A stretch of DNA of 64,000 nucleotides from Nakaseomyces glabratus (Eukaryota; Ascomycota; Saccharomycetes; Saccharomycetales; Saccharomycetaceae). The position numbers and the translations under genes were made by a program. The stretch lies in contig NC_088951.1 in the NCBI RefSeq assembly GCF_010111755.1, forward strand, positions 463,800 to 527,799. The letters run 5' to 3'. Position 1 is the stretch's first letter. Each line of letters begins with the position of its first letter. This document shows, piece by piece, positions 10,068 to 19,889 of the stretch. The notes beneath the pieces were generated by a model. The model ran no database searches. It was not told where the DNA came from and saw only the letters and a list, made by a program, of their open reading frames with translations.

Positions 10068-11007
10068 CCATGAATTATAGTGCTTATAAATTATATTATA
10101 GTCAACCACTTAATGTAATTGACTTTGTGTATATTTGTTGCTAAAATTCGTTTCAATACCGTGTATAACTGATATATAGGTTGGTGTCTAGACCATTAAA
10201 GTCATCACTGTTACTTTTCAATTTTTAAATCCGTGTGACTAAAGTTCGATTAGTGTTCATGTAACATCGTCATATAGTTAAATATTTAAAATCGGAATAG
10301 AGGAGATGGTGGAGTAGCAATATTACTATAATCTATGTCTTAGAATGAAAGATAAAGTAGAAAATTTAATTTATCGAAGCTATTATATAATATTTATGAC
10401 TCTTGATGAATTTTTTACTACAGATAGTATCACTAGAAACCAATATTAGAAACGGCTTATGATAAGTGCTGCCTAGGTGCAGGTGTAAAAGTTATAGGTT
10501 TTTCACATTATCCCTCCATTTAGAGGAACCTCATCAACTGAAGAAAAGCTATAATATGTAGGATCCTCTTATCTTGTAATAGAAAAGACATTAGTGATGT
10601 CTTAGTCCCTTTTCAAGAATTAGATATTATCATTTTAATGAATTTGAAGATTATTATGATTAGATTTGGACAACACATTATTTCCGCCTTTGGTTTGCAA
10701 TAAACTCAAGGAAAGCCCGGATTATCGCACCTATAAAGTTAGATTATTTGTCTTTTACCCGCCAACATCCTATCATAAAGTTATTAATCTTCCGTACAGT
10801 ACTCACAATACTGCCAAAAGACAATACAGGAGGTGTTTTTATTCATTCAATCAAACCAGTTGATAGAAGCAACAAATCTAGCAGGGTTTTCATCCCAGTT
10901 AAGAGTTAAAGGGATAATCAGCAGAACAAAAACAAGTATCTATGCCAGCATATCACTTTGGGGAGGAGTAGTATTCCTTGAGATTAGTTATTATTGTATG
11001 TGATAGT
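10068..11007. other. PET112 upstream / ATG8 downstream region, no gene seen
   Basis: 940 bp of AT-rich DNA. The longest open frame (10666-10863) starts with TTG and lacks features, so I do not call it. In S. cerevisiae the large nucleoporin gene NUP170 occupies this place; nothing here resembles a remnant of it. PET112 transcription must start near its right edge. Confidence 0.4.
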
Positions 11008-11364
11008 TTACTGATATCCGAAAGTGTTCTCACCTGAATATGTCACATATAGAAAACCATCTTTGTCCTTGTGTTCTTGATACACTTGTGACATAAGCGA
11101 TGCAGTTGGTGGCAAAGTGTCATTAACAAAAATGAAGATGGCCTTTTCCGGTGGAAGCATTATTCTCTTCCTGATAACATATACAAACTGGCCAACTGTA
11201 AGATCGGCTGGCACTAAATATTTCCGCTTGTCTACTTCCGGTATATCAGACTTCTCAGCTTTCTCACAAATAACAGGAATCCTATTTTGGAACTTCTCAC
11301 TTATCCTCTCAGATTCCGCTTTCCTCTTCTCAAATGGGTACTCACTTTTGAATGATGACTTCAT
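11008..11364 (-). CDS. ATG8: Atg8, ubiquitin-like autophagy protein
   Basis: 118 residues, almost identical to S. cerevisiae Atg8: [20 protein letters not shown] at the start, then [34 protein letters not shown] and [11 protein letters not shown], ending in [10 protein letters not shown]. The reactive glycine is residue 116. It is followed by two residues (Tyr-Gln) instead of the single Arg of S. cerevisiae, so Atg4 must remove a dipeptide before conjugation to phosphatidylethanolamine. Atg8-PE on the phagophore drives membrane expansion and cargo binding; the hydrophobic pockets for AIM motifs are in the conserved core. The ATG at 11362-11364 is the only reasonable start. Confidence 0.98.
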   Translation of the reverse strand: MKSSFKSEYPFEKRKAESERISEKFQNRIPVICEKAEKSDIPEVDKRKYLVPADLTVGQFVYVIRKRIMLPPEKAIFIFVNDTLPPTASLMSQVYQEHKDKDGFLYVTYSGENTFGYQ

Positions 11365-12778
11365 TTTAGTGGTATTGAATTTCTTGGTATTTTATTTATT
11401 TGTTATGTAACTTCTGTAATAACAAACAAATATCGATGGTTCGTGGAATTTCCAGACTTACGATATCCTAAAATGAAAGAGTCTGTTATATACTTTCCAA
11501 CAAGTTTGACAGTCAAAACATACTGTTGAAACAAAGCAAGAGTGGGGTTTCAAGAGGGTATAGCTTAACCAAGTGAAGATGCCAGACACCCCTAAAGGTG
11601 ATAAACAATGGCACACTTCCCCTTCGTGTCACTAATATGGTGAGTATCATGTGGGGGGGTCATCTCAAGATACTAGGAAGTGCAAATAAGAAGTGTATAT
11701 TGGTTCAAATGCAATTTACAACACAAATACTATGATTATGTGAAATATTTGTATTATCAATTCATACATACAAGAATACCCTTGATGGAACACAGTTTTA
11801 AAATATTGTTGCAATATTTCCTTTAATATCATGCTTGCATGTGTCAGGAAATGATTTCATGGAAGCATTCACACAATTGGTCCTTTCGCAACTTTCATCA
11901 CCAAAACATGAAATTTTCTTGTGTCTCACATTTAATAAATAAATAGTATAAACGATATTGTTCAGTGGAGTTGTAGACTTGGCGATGAACAACAATAACA
12001 AATGAAAACGAAATTCTGTACTAAATATTAATATTTATTTACTATTTCCTATAATATGTTCATCAGCGTGTATTCTCCAATCAACCTATCTTGTAAAGAT
12101 GGCTTTAACCTAATTTCTTCCATTTGTTATATGTAATGTCTGTAAATACTTGACAATAGTGATATTTCCATACAAAAAGTGCGAAGTCAAGTCGAATCTC
12201 CGAATAGACGGAAGATAAATTGAGCTTTGCTTCCCTCCTTCTACGAACTCCTTTACTTTCGTGGATTGCTGAAGCGAAACTAGCTATGGGCTATCTCACA
12301 CGGATTTTCCTCCAATCATGTAGCACCATGGCTGGCACATACCTGCAGTTTTACAAAATATCAAGAATCCTGGTGGTGAGGGGAGCAACTCCTGATCAAA
12401 ATCTGTGCAAAAATACAATCTACTCAAAGAGGTAACCTCCAGGGAAGTATTGGATTCGTACACTGCATTGATGATTACTCTTAATTCTCATAGGCAAACA
12501 CCGAGAATCTGTAAGCTTACTGTAGCATTTGCTTTATACAGTTCCAGCTTTTTACGCTTGGAATTATAGTTGAAACAGTTCTAGTTTTGTAATAACTTAA
12601 TTCCACACTCTTATATATTGAAAATTACAAAGGTTATCACAAAAAAGGTAAAATTAAACACATATATAATACCAAAAAAAAATAGCCCACAGTGTCTTCA
12701 TTACAAGGAATCAAACAGTCTGTGACTAATATCTTCAAGAAGTTATCCCAAACCAACACAACGGAAACTGTAAATAAG
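11365..12778. other. Intergenic region spanning a synteny break (ATG8 to KGD4)
   Basis: This 1.4-kb region separates genes syntenic to S. cerevisiae YER/YBL from genes syntenic to YFR/YGL. Two small frames were considered, 11798-12001 on the minus strand (67 codons) and 12220-12435 on the plus strand (71 codons, TTG start). Neither has a recognisable domain. No tRNA gene is visible, although tRNAs often mark yeast rearrangement points. The last ~96 bp form an in-frame extension of KGD4 without an ATG. Confidence 0.45.
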
Positions 12779-13153
12779 ATGAACCCAACTGCAGCCAAGT
12801 TAGCAAAGGCTTATGAGCCAATGATCAAATTTGTGGGTACAAAACACCCTATTTTGAAACATAACACCGACAAAATATTACCACATCCATGCACCGTTAA
12901 TGGATTAATCCCTGGTGGTGCAGAGACCGTCCAGGTCGCTGATTTTATGAAGAATTATACTCCATTTCAAGTGGTGCCATACAAGAACAGTAAGGCGAAT
13001 AGCTCCACTGCTGGCTCTTCAAAATACCAATTCACAGACAGAGCATTGAAGGCGGATGAGGTGTCTTCAATTAACGACTTACCATTGAGATTCCATTACA
13101 AACCAATCGATGAAGCGGAACTAGAAGTTATTAATGGAGGAGGTGCTTATTAA
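12779..13153 (+). CDS. KGD4: Kgd4/Ymr31, subunit of mitochondrial 2-oxoglutarate dehydrogenase
   Basis: 124 residues from the ATG at 12779 (MNPTAAKLAKAYEPMIKFVG). Conserved stretches include AYEPMIKFVGTKHP, HPCTVNGLIPGG, FMKNYTPF, LPLRFHYKPI and the C-terminal INGGGAY. Length matches S. cerevisiae Ymr31 (123). The protein (also mitochondrial ribosomal-type MRPS36/Kgd4) anchors the E3 dihydrolipoamide dehydrogenase to the E1-E2 core of the 2-oxoglutarate dehydrogenase complex in the matrix. The frame is open 31 codons upstream of the ATG, and that stretch is rich in Ser, Thr and Lys. S. cerevisiae Ymr31 begins close to the chosen ATG. The gene is convergent with PRE4. Confidence 0.93.
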   Translation: MNPTAAKLAKAYEPMIKFVGTKHPILKHNTDKILPHPCTVNGLIPGGAETVQVADFMKNYTPFQVVPYKNSKANSSTAGSSKYQFTDRALKADEVSSINDLPLRFHYKPIDEAELEVINGGGAY

Positions 13154-13564
13154 AAAAAGATTGTAAGACTATTGGAGAAATTTTAGCCATCATAACCTAT
13201 ACCACCCATCAATGTTTGCACTATAACTAATCTACCCGTGCTTTATGGAATCTCTACGCTTATGAAATTTATTTTGAGTAATATTCTCTATGGCAATTTC
13301 TGAATCTATTCGAGATAAGGTGTAACATGATTGAATTACTATTGCCGCATTTTGGTCCCTTTTTTATGCAACAAATAGTTGCGTTAAATTTGGATGATCT
13401 TAATTCCAGTTTCCAACATTGATTCACAGCAATTAGTCCCAACCAATCACTATTTTAAAAAATATTCATTCACAAATACGTAAATATATATTTATATTCC
13501 TTTAAAGTCTAAAAATAGACTCATATCATGATCAATAAGATGCCCTTGACTATAATGTTGTAAT
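13154..13564. terminator. Shared 3' region between convergent KGD4 and PRE4
   Basis: 411 bp of AT-rich DNA between convergent genes, with no open frame of note. TATATA-type elements at about 13484-13498 and A/T tracts are compatible with 3'-end processing on both strands. Confidence 0.4.
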
Positions 13565-14362
13565 TTAAATCTTCTGAGTACCATACCCTTTAATGTCTTT
13601 CGCAAATTTCCAAGACATATTCTCAACCTCTTGATTTTGCTTAAACATTAAACCCTTATCTTTATCTATTATCGCTAGAGAGTATTTCTTTGAAGAACGG
13701 GCATCTCTGTAGAACAAAACTTTCATAGATTCTCTTATTGTTTGTTCAGCTAGTGCAAGATCAGTCTTTTCTATGTCTGTTTCTTTATCTATTACTCGCC
13801 TCAATAATGGTATAGCTAAATGAGCACCAAATCCTGTTGCTAGCGTTGGCGATGAGTATGTGACACCTAACAAGTTAACATATCTCAAGAAGGGAGAGCC
13901 ATCTTTTTCTATACCTGCAACTATCACTGCATTCCACAGTGGATCCATCTTTGATCTACGTTGGTACATGACAGCTGCCAAATACTCAAATACGTAGCTT
14001 GGTTGTAGTGCTTCTTCGTCGTCTGGAGAAGAGTTATCGTAATTATTTTCAATCTTCATCTCATCAAGCAAGTATTCAATATGTTGCATATCTGATACAT
14101 CCCCAGAAACACCAACAATAGTGTTCTCACCAACAGGAATCAATCTCTCAACACCATTAAATCTCAGCAACGAGCCGTAAGCAGCCAGGTTATCAGCAGC
14201 AATAACAACTCCGTTGTTGTATTTCATCGATATAACGGATGTACCTGTGACAATTGGATCCTGTGTGTTCATCTTTGGAATACTGGCTTGTGCAATGGAA
14301 TGATCGTATTGACCATATGTCTGCTCAGAGGGTCTACCCCAGCTAAAGGGATCGTGATTCAT
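13565..14362 (-). CDS. PRE4: Pre4, beta-7 subunit of the 20S proteasome
   Basis: 265 residues, ATG at 14360-14362. The segment TQDPIVTGTSVISMKYNNGV (from about residue 33) is the start of the beta-type proteasome fold, after a short propeptide. Further signatures are AADNLAAYGSLLRFNGVERL, SYVFEYLAAVMYQRRSKM, LLGVTYSSPTLATGFGAHLA and the C-terminal extension AKDIKGYGTQKI. In the yeast structure that extension wraps onto the neighbouring beta subunits of the opposite ring. Beta-7 is not itself a catalytic threonine protease; its C-terminus supports the beta-1 site. Length matches S. cerevisiae Pre4 (266). A near-consensus PACE element lies upstream (14698-14706). Confidence 0.97.
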   Translation of the reverse strand: MNHDPFSWGRPSEQTYGQYDHSIAQASIPKMNTQDPIVTGTSVISMKYNNGVVIAADNLAAYGSLLRFNGVERLIPVGENTIVGVSGDVSDMQHIEYLLDEMKIENNYDNSSPDDEEALQPSYVFEYLAAVMYQRRSKMDPLWNAVIVAGIEKDGSPFLRYVNLLGVTYSSPTLATGFGAHLAIPLLRRVIDKETDIEKTDLALAEQTIRESMKVLFYRDARSSKKYSLAIIDKDKGLMFKQNQEVENMSWKFAKDIKGYGTQKI

Positions 14363-15150
14363 TTCTGCAAACTAGGTTGTTTTCTTTATTATTTATCAGT
14401 AATGTTAAAACAGATAACCTGAAAAAAAAATTGCGCTTGGTGGTGTTCTACTTGTAGTGCAAATTCCCTTTATTAGCGGTACTTGCAGTTGGCTTTCGGT
14501 TTTCTAGTTCAATTGAATTCACCGAGGTATGTCTCTTCAAGTTACAATCTAACACAACTTTATTACTTCTCTTTAAAGTAAACTACCACCCAATTACCAA
14601 GCTTACTAGAACTGTATTAGTTGCTTGAATCCATCTGAAGTTATAAGTTGCTAGTATGCTCACTCAAACTGCGTCACCCCATCCGCTTGCCATAGAAAGT
14701 GGCAAAATCCAAAATTCAGCAATTGCAAAAGAAGGGAGTGAAGGGAAAGTTAAATATTATCATTATGTACGCATATAATATTAGCAGGTGTAGTACTGCC
14801 AACCAATATGATACTGATACGCTAGTTCATGTTACCGTTCCCATATATTCGAAGGTACTGTGTATTTAATACTAAAAAAATACACACTATATTCCAATTT
14901 GGTTTATCAATTTCTTGTTATCTGATTTTTTCTTTCTGTATTGTTATTGTATACTCTATCTTTCCGCCAATAATCAGCAGACTCTAATTTCACATGTTTT
15001 TTTTATTTATAGATGTAGATATACACTCTTCTTGGCAATAATATATATATCTTCGTGGACTTTTGAAATGGACGAAAAATTATGCCTACTTGGTAACTGA
15101 CATATAAGGTTGTCGGATATTTTATCGAAATCCAATCCATCAAAATTTTA
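14363..15150. other. PRE4 promoter and RET2 3' region
   Basis: 788 bp between two minus-strand genes. The right half is AT-rich (ATATATATATC near 15043). The frame 14915-15100 (61 codons) is hydrophobic, overlaps the AT-rich tract and is not convincing. The PRE4-proximal half holds the candidate Rpn4 site listed separately. Confidence 0.4.
14698..14706 (+). promoter_or_regulatory. Candidate Rpn4 (PACE) site upstream of PRE4
   Basis: AGTGGCAAA differs from the proteasome-associated control element GGTGGCAAA only at the first base and lies about 336 bp upstream of the PRE4 start. Rpn4 activates nearly all proteasome genes through this element in S. cerevisiae. The function here is inferred. 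Confidence 0.5.
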
Positions 15151-16761
15151 TTAAACAACAACATACTGTTCTGGTTTTATAACAGTTATCTTGTCAAATG
15201 GCAATTCTTCGGCAGTTTCACTACCAACTACAGCGGAAATATCGACACCTACCATACTAGCTGATCCTTGAGCCTTTCCAGTGAATCCGATAGATAATGG
15301 GAACAGAGCATCTTCAAATTCGGCTTCAACCAACAAACTTACAACACCTGAACTTCCGTTTGGACAACTGTCTACCTTAATAGTGATACCTTCTTCATCA
15401 TCTATAGCAATAATCTCAGCATTACTGTCATCGCTGTCCTCATTAATTTTAACATTTTCTGTATACACCGGAACTTTAAACAGGATGTTTTCCAAGTCCT
15501 TTCTAGATTCGTATTCAATAGTGACTTCAAACAGACCATCGTTGTCACTCGATGGAGATACCCAAGTTGATACATCTAGCGGTATCAACGCCTTATCATC
15601 TGGAAGGCCGACCTTACGCCACCTCAATACACCTAAACTGTTATCATTGGATGGGAAGGACTTGCTGCTGTCTCTGAGACCAATGGTTTTAGAGCTAGTA
15701 AACACATTCTTGTCAATGTTTGGATGTGTTTTAAATTGGTAGGAATGATCCTTGACGTCCATAGAATCAGCCAGTTTGATTTTTGCCTGCGCTAGTTCTG
15801 GATCGTTAATGCGCAATTCCATAACACCCTTTAACTCAGAAGATGAAATAACACCATCTCTAGTGATCTCGGCATTGATCGTTTCTTTGATGGTTATCAG
15901 AATACCGTTGTTCTGTGGTTTATCTTCTTCTGGCTCAGCTGTTTGACCACGAGATGGTCTTGATGGAGTTGATATTTTCCTAGACATAGCTGGCTGAGCA
16001 CCACCTCCAAGTTTCATACCTTTCATACCACGAGTAGTAGAGGCAACGTCATTGTCCAAGTTTTGGAAAGATTGTGGATGCTGTTGCTTTGAGTATGACT
16101 GTTGAGCAGCTGGAGAGGCGTGGCTGTAATAACTATTCAAAGCATTAGCAACATTTGGATCATTACTAGCCATGAACCTGTTTTGGCTGTTTGCAACCAA
16201 GTTAGCTGTTTCAAACTCTCCACCATAGATTCCCAACTTCCTCTCTTGCTCTTTTCTTGCAATTTCCTTTGCACGACGCTTTCTTTCCTCAGTTGCTTCA
16301 ATTTCTTTATTACGTTCAATAATCTCCTGGATTCTTTCCTCGTGCGATTCCATGGCCAAGTATGTTTCAACTTGAGATATGCTCAAGTTCTCTTTGTAAC
16401 CCATGGTGACGATCTCATCAAAAGAGCTCAAAATTTCGAAACTATTATCAAATATCTCTAGTTCATCATAACTAGCCAAGTATGAGTTCACAGTGGAAGA
16501 GAACAAGTTCAACGTAGATAAATCCTGAATGATGTTAGACTGACGATTCGTAATCAAGATGATGTAGTAGTTATCGAAGGGTCTATAAACGTACCTGACG
16601 TGTTCATCCTCCAAAAAAGTGTGATCTGAGGAAATATTGGAAACCAGACCTTGGAAGTTGGATAACAATTCCATGGTTCTCTCCTTGGTCAATTCCCTGA
16701 ATTGACGCGACAATAAAGGCTTACCATTTCTAGTGGTAATTGATGCAGCTAATACAACCAT
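15151..16761 (-). CDS. RET2: Ret2, delta subunit of the COPI coatomer
   Basis: 536 residues from the ATG at 16759-16761. The start MVVLAASITTRNGKPLLSRQ is the delta-COP longin-domain N-terminus; the 13 in-frame codons upstream lack an ATG. The longin domain spans about residues 1-130 (RYVYRPFDNYYIILITN inside it). It is followed by a charged helix (about 150-180, RNKEIEATEERKRRAKEIA) and a low-complexity linker. The mu-homology domain runs from about 285 to the end (DGVISSSELKGVMELRI, LRWRKVGLP, ITVIKPEQYVVV). Delta-COP is part of the F-subcomplex of coatomer. It drives Golgi-to-ER retrieval and interacts with Dsl1 through its mu-homology domain. S. cerevisiae Ret2 is 546 residues and neighbours PRE4, as here. 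Confidence 0.97.
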   Translation of the reverse strand: MVVLAASITTRNGKPLLSRQFRELTKERTMELLSNFQGLVSNISSDHTFLEDEHVRYVYRPFDNYYIILITNRQSNIIQDLSTLNLFSSTVNSYLASYDELEIFDNSFEILSSFDEIVTMGYKENLSISQVETYLAMESHEERIQEIIERNKEIEATEERKRRAKEIARKEQERKLGIYGGEFETANLVANSQNRFMASNDPNVANALNSYYSHASPAAQQSYSKQQHPQSFQNLDNDVASTTRGMKGMKLGGGAQPAMSRKISTPSRPSRGQTAEPEEDKPQNNGILITIKETINAEITRDGVISSSELKGVMELRINDPELAQAKIKLADSMDVKDHSYQFKTHPNIDKNVFTSSKTIGLRDSSKSFPSNDNSLGVLRWRKVGLPDDKALIPLDVSTWVSPSSDNDGLFEVTIEYESRKDLENILFKVPVYTENVKINEDSDDSNAEIIAIDDEEGITIKVDSCPNGSSGVVSLLVEAEFEDALFPLSIGFTGKAQGSASMVGVDISAVVGSETAEELPFDKITVIKPEQYVVV

Positions 16762-17216
16762 TACTCTTCTTCTTTTGTTATCTGCAGTAATCTCTCGCAA
16801 TAAAATAAAAACTACCTAAGTTCCGCTTTGTAAAACTATGCTTGATCCGTTTCTTATTTGTTGTGTCCAATGGTGAAACTTACCCTATTTTCGTTGTACT
16901 TATTGTAGCAGCAAACACCTTTTATCAAAGACAGATATATCAATAAAACAGCAAATTCAAGATATAACTCAATTGAATTGCTAATGACACGAATTTGATC
17001 AGGAATGATAACTGAGCCGGTATCACAAATCCAACCAAAAAAAAATTAAAAAAAGCTTCCTTTGGTATTCACTTTCTTCACAGATATATCCAAAAGACCT
17101 GGTTAACACTGAGCTCAGCAATTTCCAAAAGTTTGTCTACTCCCTTTATGAATCAGAAAGTATCAAAGCACAATTAAAAACTCTGCCAACAATGCTACCA
17201 AAGTTTCCTAACCAGA

Positions 17217-17251
17217 GTGTCCTGTGTCCTGTGTCCTGTGTCCTGTGTCCT
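17217..17251 (+). repeat. 7-bp microsatellite, five copies
   Basis: Five perfect consecutive copies of GTGTCCT in the RET2-RTG2 intergenic region. It is followed directly by a T-rich tract. Confidence 0.9.
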
Positions 17252-17497
17252 CTCTTTTGCTTTTTTTTTTCTTCCCTTCACTCCCTCCACTATACAAGGC
17301 TAGAAAGTGAAGAGAGCAAGCATTTCCGAGTGAAGTTTCGTGAAAATCCTCGGTGGAGGTCACATGACCCCCGGTCATCTGGAATCCCATGTGGCGTGTG
17401 GTGTGAGATGTCACATGTCTAACTGTAAGCTACTAAATAAAAATTCGAAGTCGAAGGACTAATCTACAATAGAGGTGGACTTATTAAAGTGAAGCAG

Positions 17498-17527
17498 GTT
17501 GTTGTTCTTGTTGTTGTTGTTGTTGTT
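17498..17527 (+). repeat. GTT trinucleotide repeat
   Basis: About ten GTT units with one CTT interruption, in non-coding DNA between RET2 and RTG2. Confidence 0.85.
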
Positions 17528-18086
17528 CCCTTGTTAGAGGATGTGATTACAGTGAACAAGCGTTGCAGTGTATAGTAAAAAAGTAAGTATCTCGTTTGCT
17601 GTATGTTGTGTAACTTGCCAGTTTGTAATATAATGACATACTTGGTCATTTTACAGAAATGGTGGTCTAACACTTGTGTCTCTGAACTTTCAGCAGAGGA
17701 CACTCGTCCCATAGGACCCTTTCTCACATTGCAAGCTCCCAATTCATTCTTTTCAGTAGTTCTTTTTTTTTTGTCAAGCTTGTTTGACAAACTCTGGATG
17801 ATTAGTTTCCGTGGGAACTTTACCTTCGCAGAAATCACTATTCGGTCAACTTCTTCAGTAATTCTTTACTATTATGTAACGGATGCGTGATGGGGACGGG
17901 GATGGCCCATTGGAAAAAGAACAAACTTGGGTAACCATTCATAGAATAGTATAACATATTAAGCTAGCAATCAATTGTTTTTGAACAGCTCTTCTTTTGA
18001 CTCTCAATCGCTTTACTACCACTATTATAACATTAAGTATAATACCCACTTCTGAAAATTAAAAAAACAAACACTATAAGCTAACA

Positions 18087-19889
18087 ATGTCGGTATTATC
18101 TGATAGCGATACTGAAGCTGAAGTGGTTTCGAGAAACCTATGTGGTGTAGTGGATATTGGGTCCAATGGTATCAGATTCAGTATCTCTTCGAAGGCTCAA
18201 CACCATGCCAGAATAATGCCATGCGTCTTCAAGGACAGACTGGGAATTTCACTATATGAAATACAGTATGAATCAGACACAGGTAAACAGATACCCATCC
18301 CGGACGATATCATAGATGAAATCGTATCTGCCATGAAAAGATTCAAACTTATATGCGAGGACTTCGGTGTCCCCCAATCTGGTGTACGTGTGATCGCCAC
18401 TGAGGCCACTAGGTTGGCTTTGAACTGTGACCAATTCATAGACGCTATAGAATCGAGTACAGGCTGGGATGTCGAGTTGCTGTCAAGAGAAGAAGAGGAA
18501 AAAATCGATGTATATGGTGTGGTGTCATCCTTTTATTTTGTTAATGGGCTTTACCTGGACCTTGGTGGTGGAACTGTCAATTTATCGTGGTTGCAAACGG
18601 TTGACGGCGAAATCAAACGCTCCTCAACGTCTGTAGCATTGCCATATGGGGCCAGTGCCTTAACCAGGAGGAGCAATACTGAAGATAGAAGAGCATTGTT
18701 TCTGGAAATCAAAGAAGCTTTTAGAAAAGCAGTTGACGAAATCCAAATTCCAAACGATATGATACAAGAAGCTAAAAGAACTGGCGGTTTTACACTAATG
18801 GCCAGAGGTGGTGGCCTAAGGGGCATGGGCCATTTACTAATTTCTCAGAACCCTGACTACCCAGTTCAAACAATTATCAATGGTTATTCTTGCTCATATG
18901 ACGAATTCGATGCCCTGACAGATTATCTATTTCTAAAGAAGAGATTACCAAGCAACAACAAAATATTCAAAGTCTCTGAGAAACGTCGATCACAGTTACC
19001 TGCCGTTGCACTATTAATGAGCGCTGTATTTGATGTATTGCCTAGAATAACAACTATATATTTCAGTGAAGGTGGTGTTAGAGAAGGTACATTATATTCT
19101 ATTTTGCCAAGAGAAATTAGGGCACAGGATCCTCTTTTGATTTCTACGAGACCTTACGCTCCTCTTTTGGCAGATAAATACCTTCAGTTGTTACAGACCG
19201 CTCTACCAGAACATCAGATACCTGAGATTGTTTATCAAAGAGTGGCGCCGGCGCTTTGTAACCTAGCATTTATACATGCATCCTACCCTAAAGAACTTCA
19301 ACCAACTGCTGCCTTACATGTAGCAACTAGAGGTATAATTGCAGGTTGCCATGGCCTATCACACAGAATACGAGCACTTATAGGGATAGCACTATGTAAC
19401 AGATGGGGAGGTAATATACCGGAACCTGAAGAAAAGTATATGAAGGCCTTAGAGGATGTGGTATTGAACGACCATAACAAAATAGAGGCTAGAAGAGCTG
19501 TGTGGTGGACGAAATATGTTGGCACAATTATGTATGTCATCTGTGGTGTACACCCAGGTGGTAACATCCGTGACAATGTTTTCAATTTTGCTGTGCTCAA
19601 GAAGAGGCCTCAACAAGGGCAAACTACAGAACAATCATCATCACACTTGAAGAGATCCAACAGCAGGACGATCGATGAGACTTTAGAGAATCAGATGGAA
19701 TCATTGTCAATTCAATCTGGGGGTAATGCCAATAGGGAATTTGAAGTAGTGGTTAGGATAAGTAAAGATGATTTGAAGACGAGTGCCTCTGTACGCTCAA
19801 GAATTATAACTTTACAGAAGAAGATACGAAAACTATCAAGAGGAAGTCCAGAAAAAGTACGGATATCTGTACAATTCTCAGATAATTAA
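18087..19889 (+). CDS. RTG2: Rtg2, mitochondrial retrograde-signalling sensor
   Basis: 600 residues from the ATG at 18087 (MSVLSDSDTEAEVVSRNLCG), very close to S. cerevisiae Rtg2 (588). The N-terminal half has the Ppx/GppA (ASKHA-fold) nucleotide-binding signatures: VVDIGSNGIRFSI at about residues 22-34, VIATEATRLALN near 102-113 and LDLGGGTVNL near 156-165. A glycine-rich GGGLRGMGH lies near 248. The C-terminal half (from about 340) is the Rtg2-specific region. Rtg2 is cytosolic. It relieves Mks1 inhibition of the Rtg1/Rtg3 transcription factors when mitochondria are impaired, and it is also a SLIK complex component. In S. cerevisiae RTG2 is next to HXK2; here RPN12 lies between it and the hexokinase. 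Confidence 0.97.
   Translation: MSVLSDSDTEAEVVSRNLCGVVDIGSNGIRFSISSKAQHHARIMPCVFKDRLGISLYEIQYESDTGKQIPIPDDIIDEIVSAMKRFKLICEDFGVPQSGVRVIATEATRLALNCDQFIDAIESSTGWDVELLSREEEEKIDVYGVVSSFYFVNGLYLDLGGGTVNLSWLQTVDGEIKRSSTSVALPYGASALTRRSNTEDRRALFLEIKEAFRKAVDEIQIPNDMIQEAKRTGGFTLMARGGGLRGMGHLLISQNPDYPVQTIINGYSCSYDEFDALTDYLFLKKRLPSNNKIFKVSEKRRSQLPAVALLMSAVFDVLPRITTIYFSEGGVREGTLYSILPREIRAQDPLLISTRPYAPLLADKYLQLLQTALPEHQIPEIVYQRVAPALCNLAFIHASYPKELQPTAALHVATRGIIAGCHGLSHRIRALIGIALCNRWGGNIPEPEEKYMKALEDVVLNDHNKIEARRAVWWTKYVGTIMYVICGVHPGGNIRDNVFNFAVLKKRPQQGQTTEQSSSHLKRSNSRTIDETLENQMESLSIQSGGNANREFEVVVRISKDDLKTSASVRSRIITLQKKIRKLSRGSPEKVRISVQFSDN

Larger units (their letters stand above)
16762..18086. promoter_or_regulatory. 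Divergent promoter region between RET2 and RTG2
   Basis: 1325 bp between divergently transcribed genes. It contains five copies of a 7-bp repeat (GTGTCCT, 17217-17251) and a GTT trinucleotide run (about 17498-17527). It also has two GTCACATG elements (17359-17366 within the near-palindrome GTCACATGAC, and 17410-17417). GTCAC is the core of the R box bound by Rtg1/Rtg3, and TCACATG is also close to a Cbf1 E-box; either reading is speculative. Short frames on both strands (17192-17890) are not conserved-looking. Confidence 0.4.

Noticed and set aside
12220..12435. 71-codon frame upstream of KGD4
   Set aside because: TTG start, no domain, no sign of selection visible.
12600..12692. Possible intron ending at CCCACAG before KGD4
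   Set aside because: No TACTAAC branch site and no GTATGT-type donor with an upstream ATG were found.
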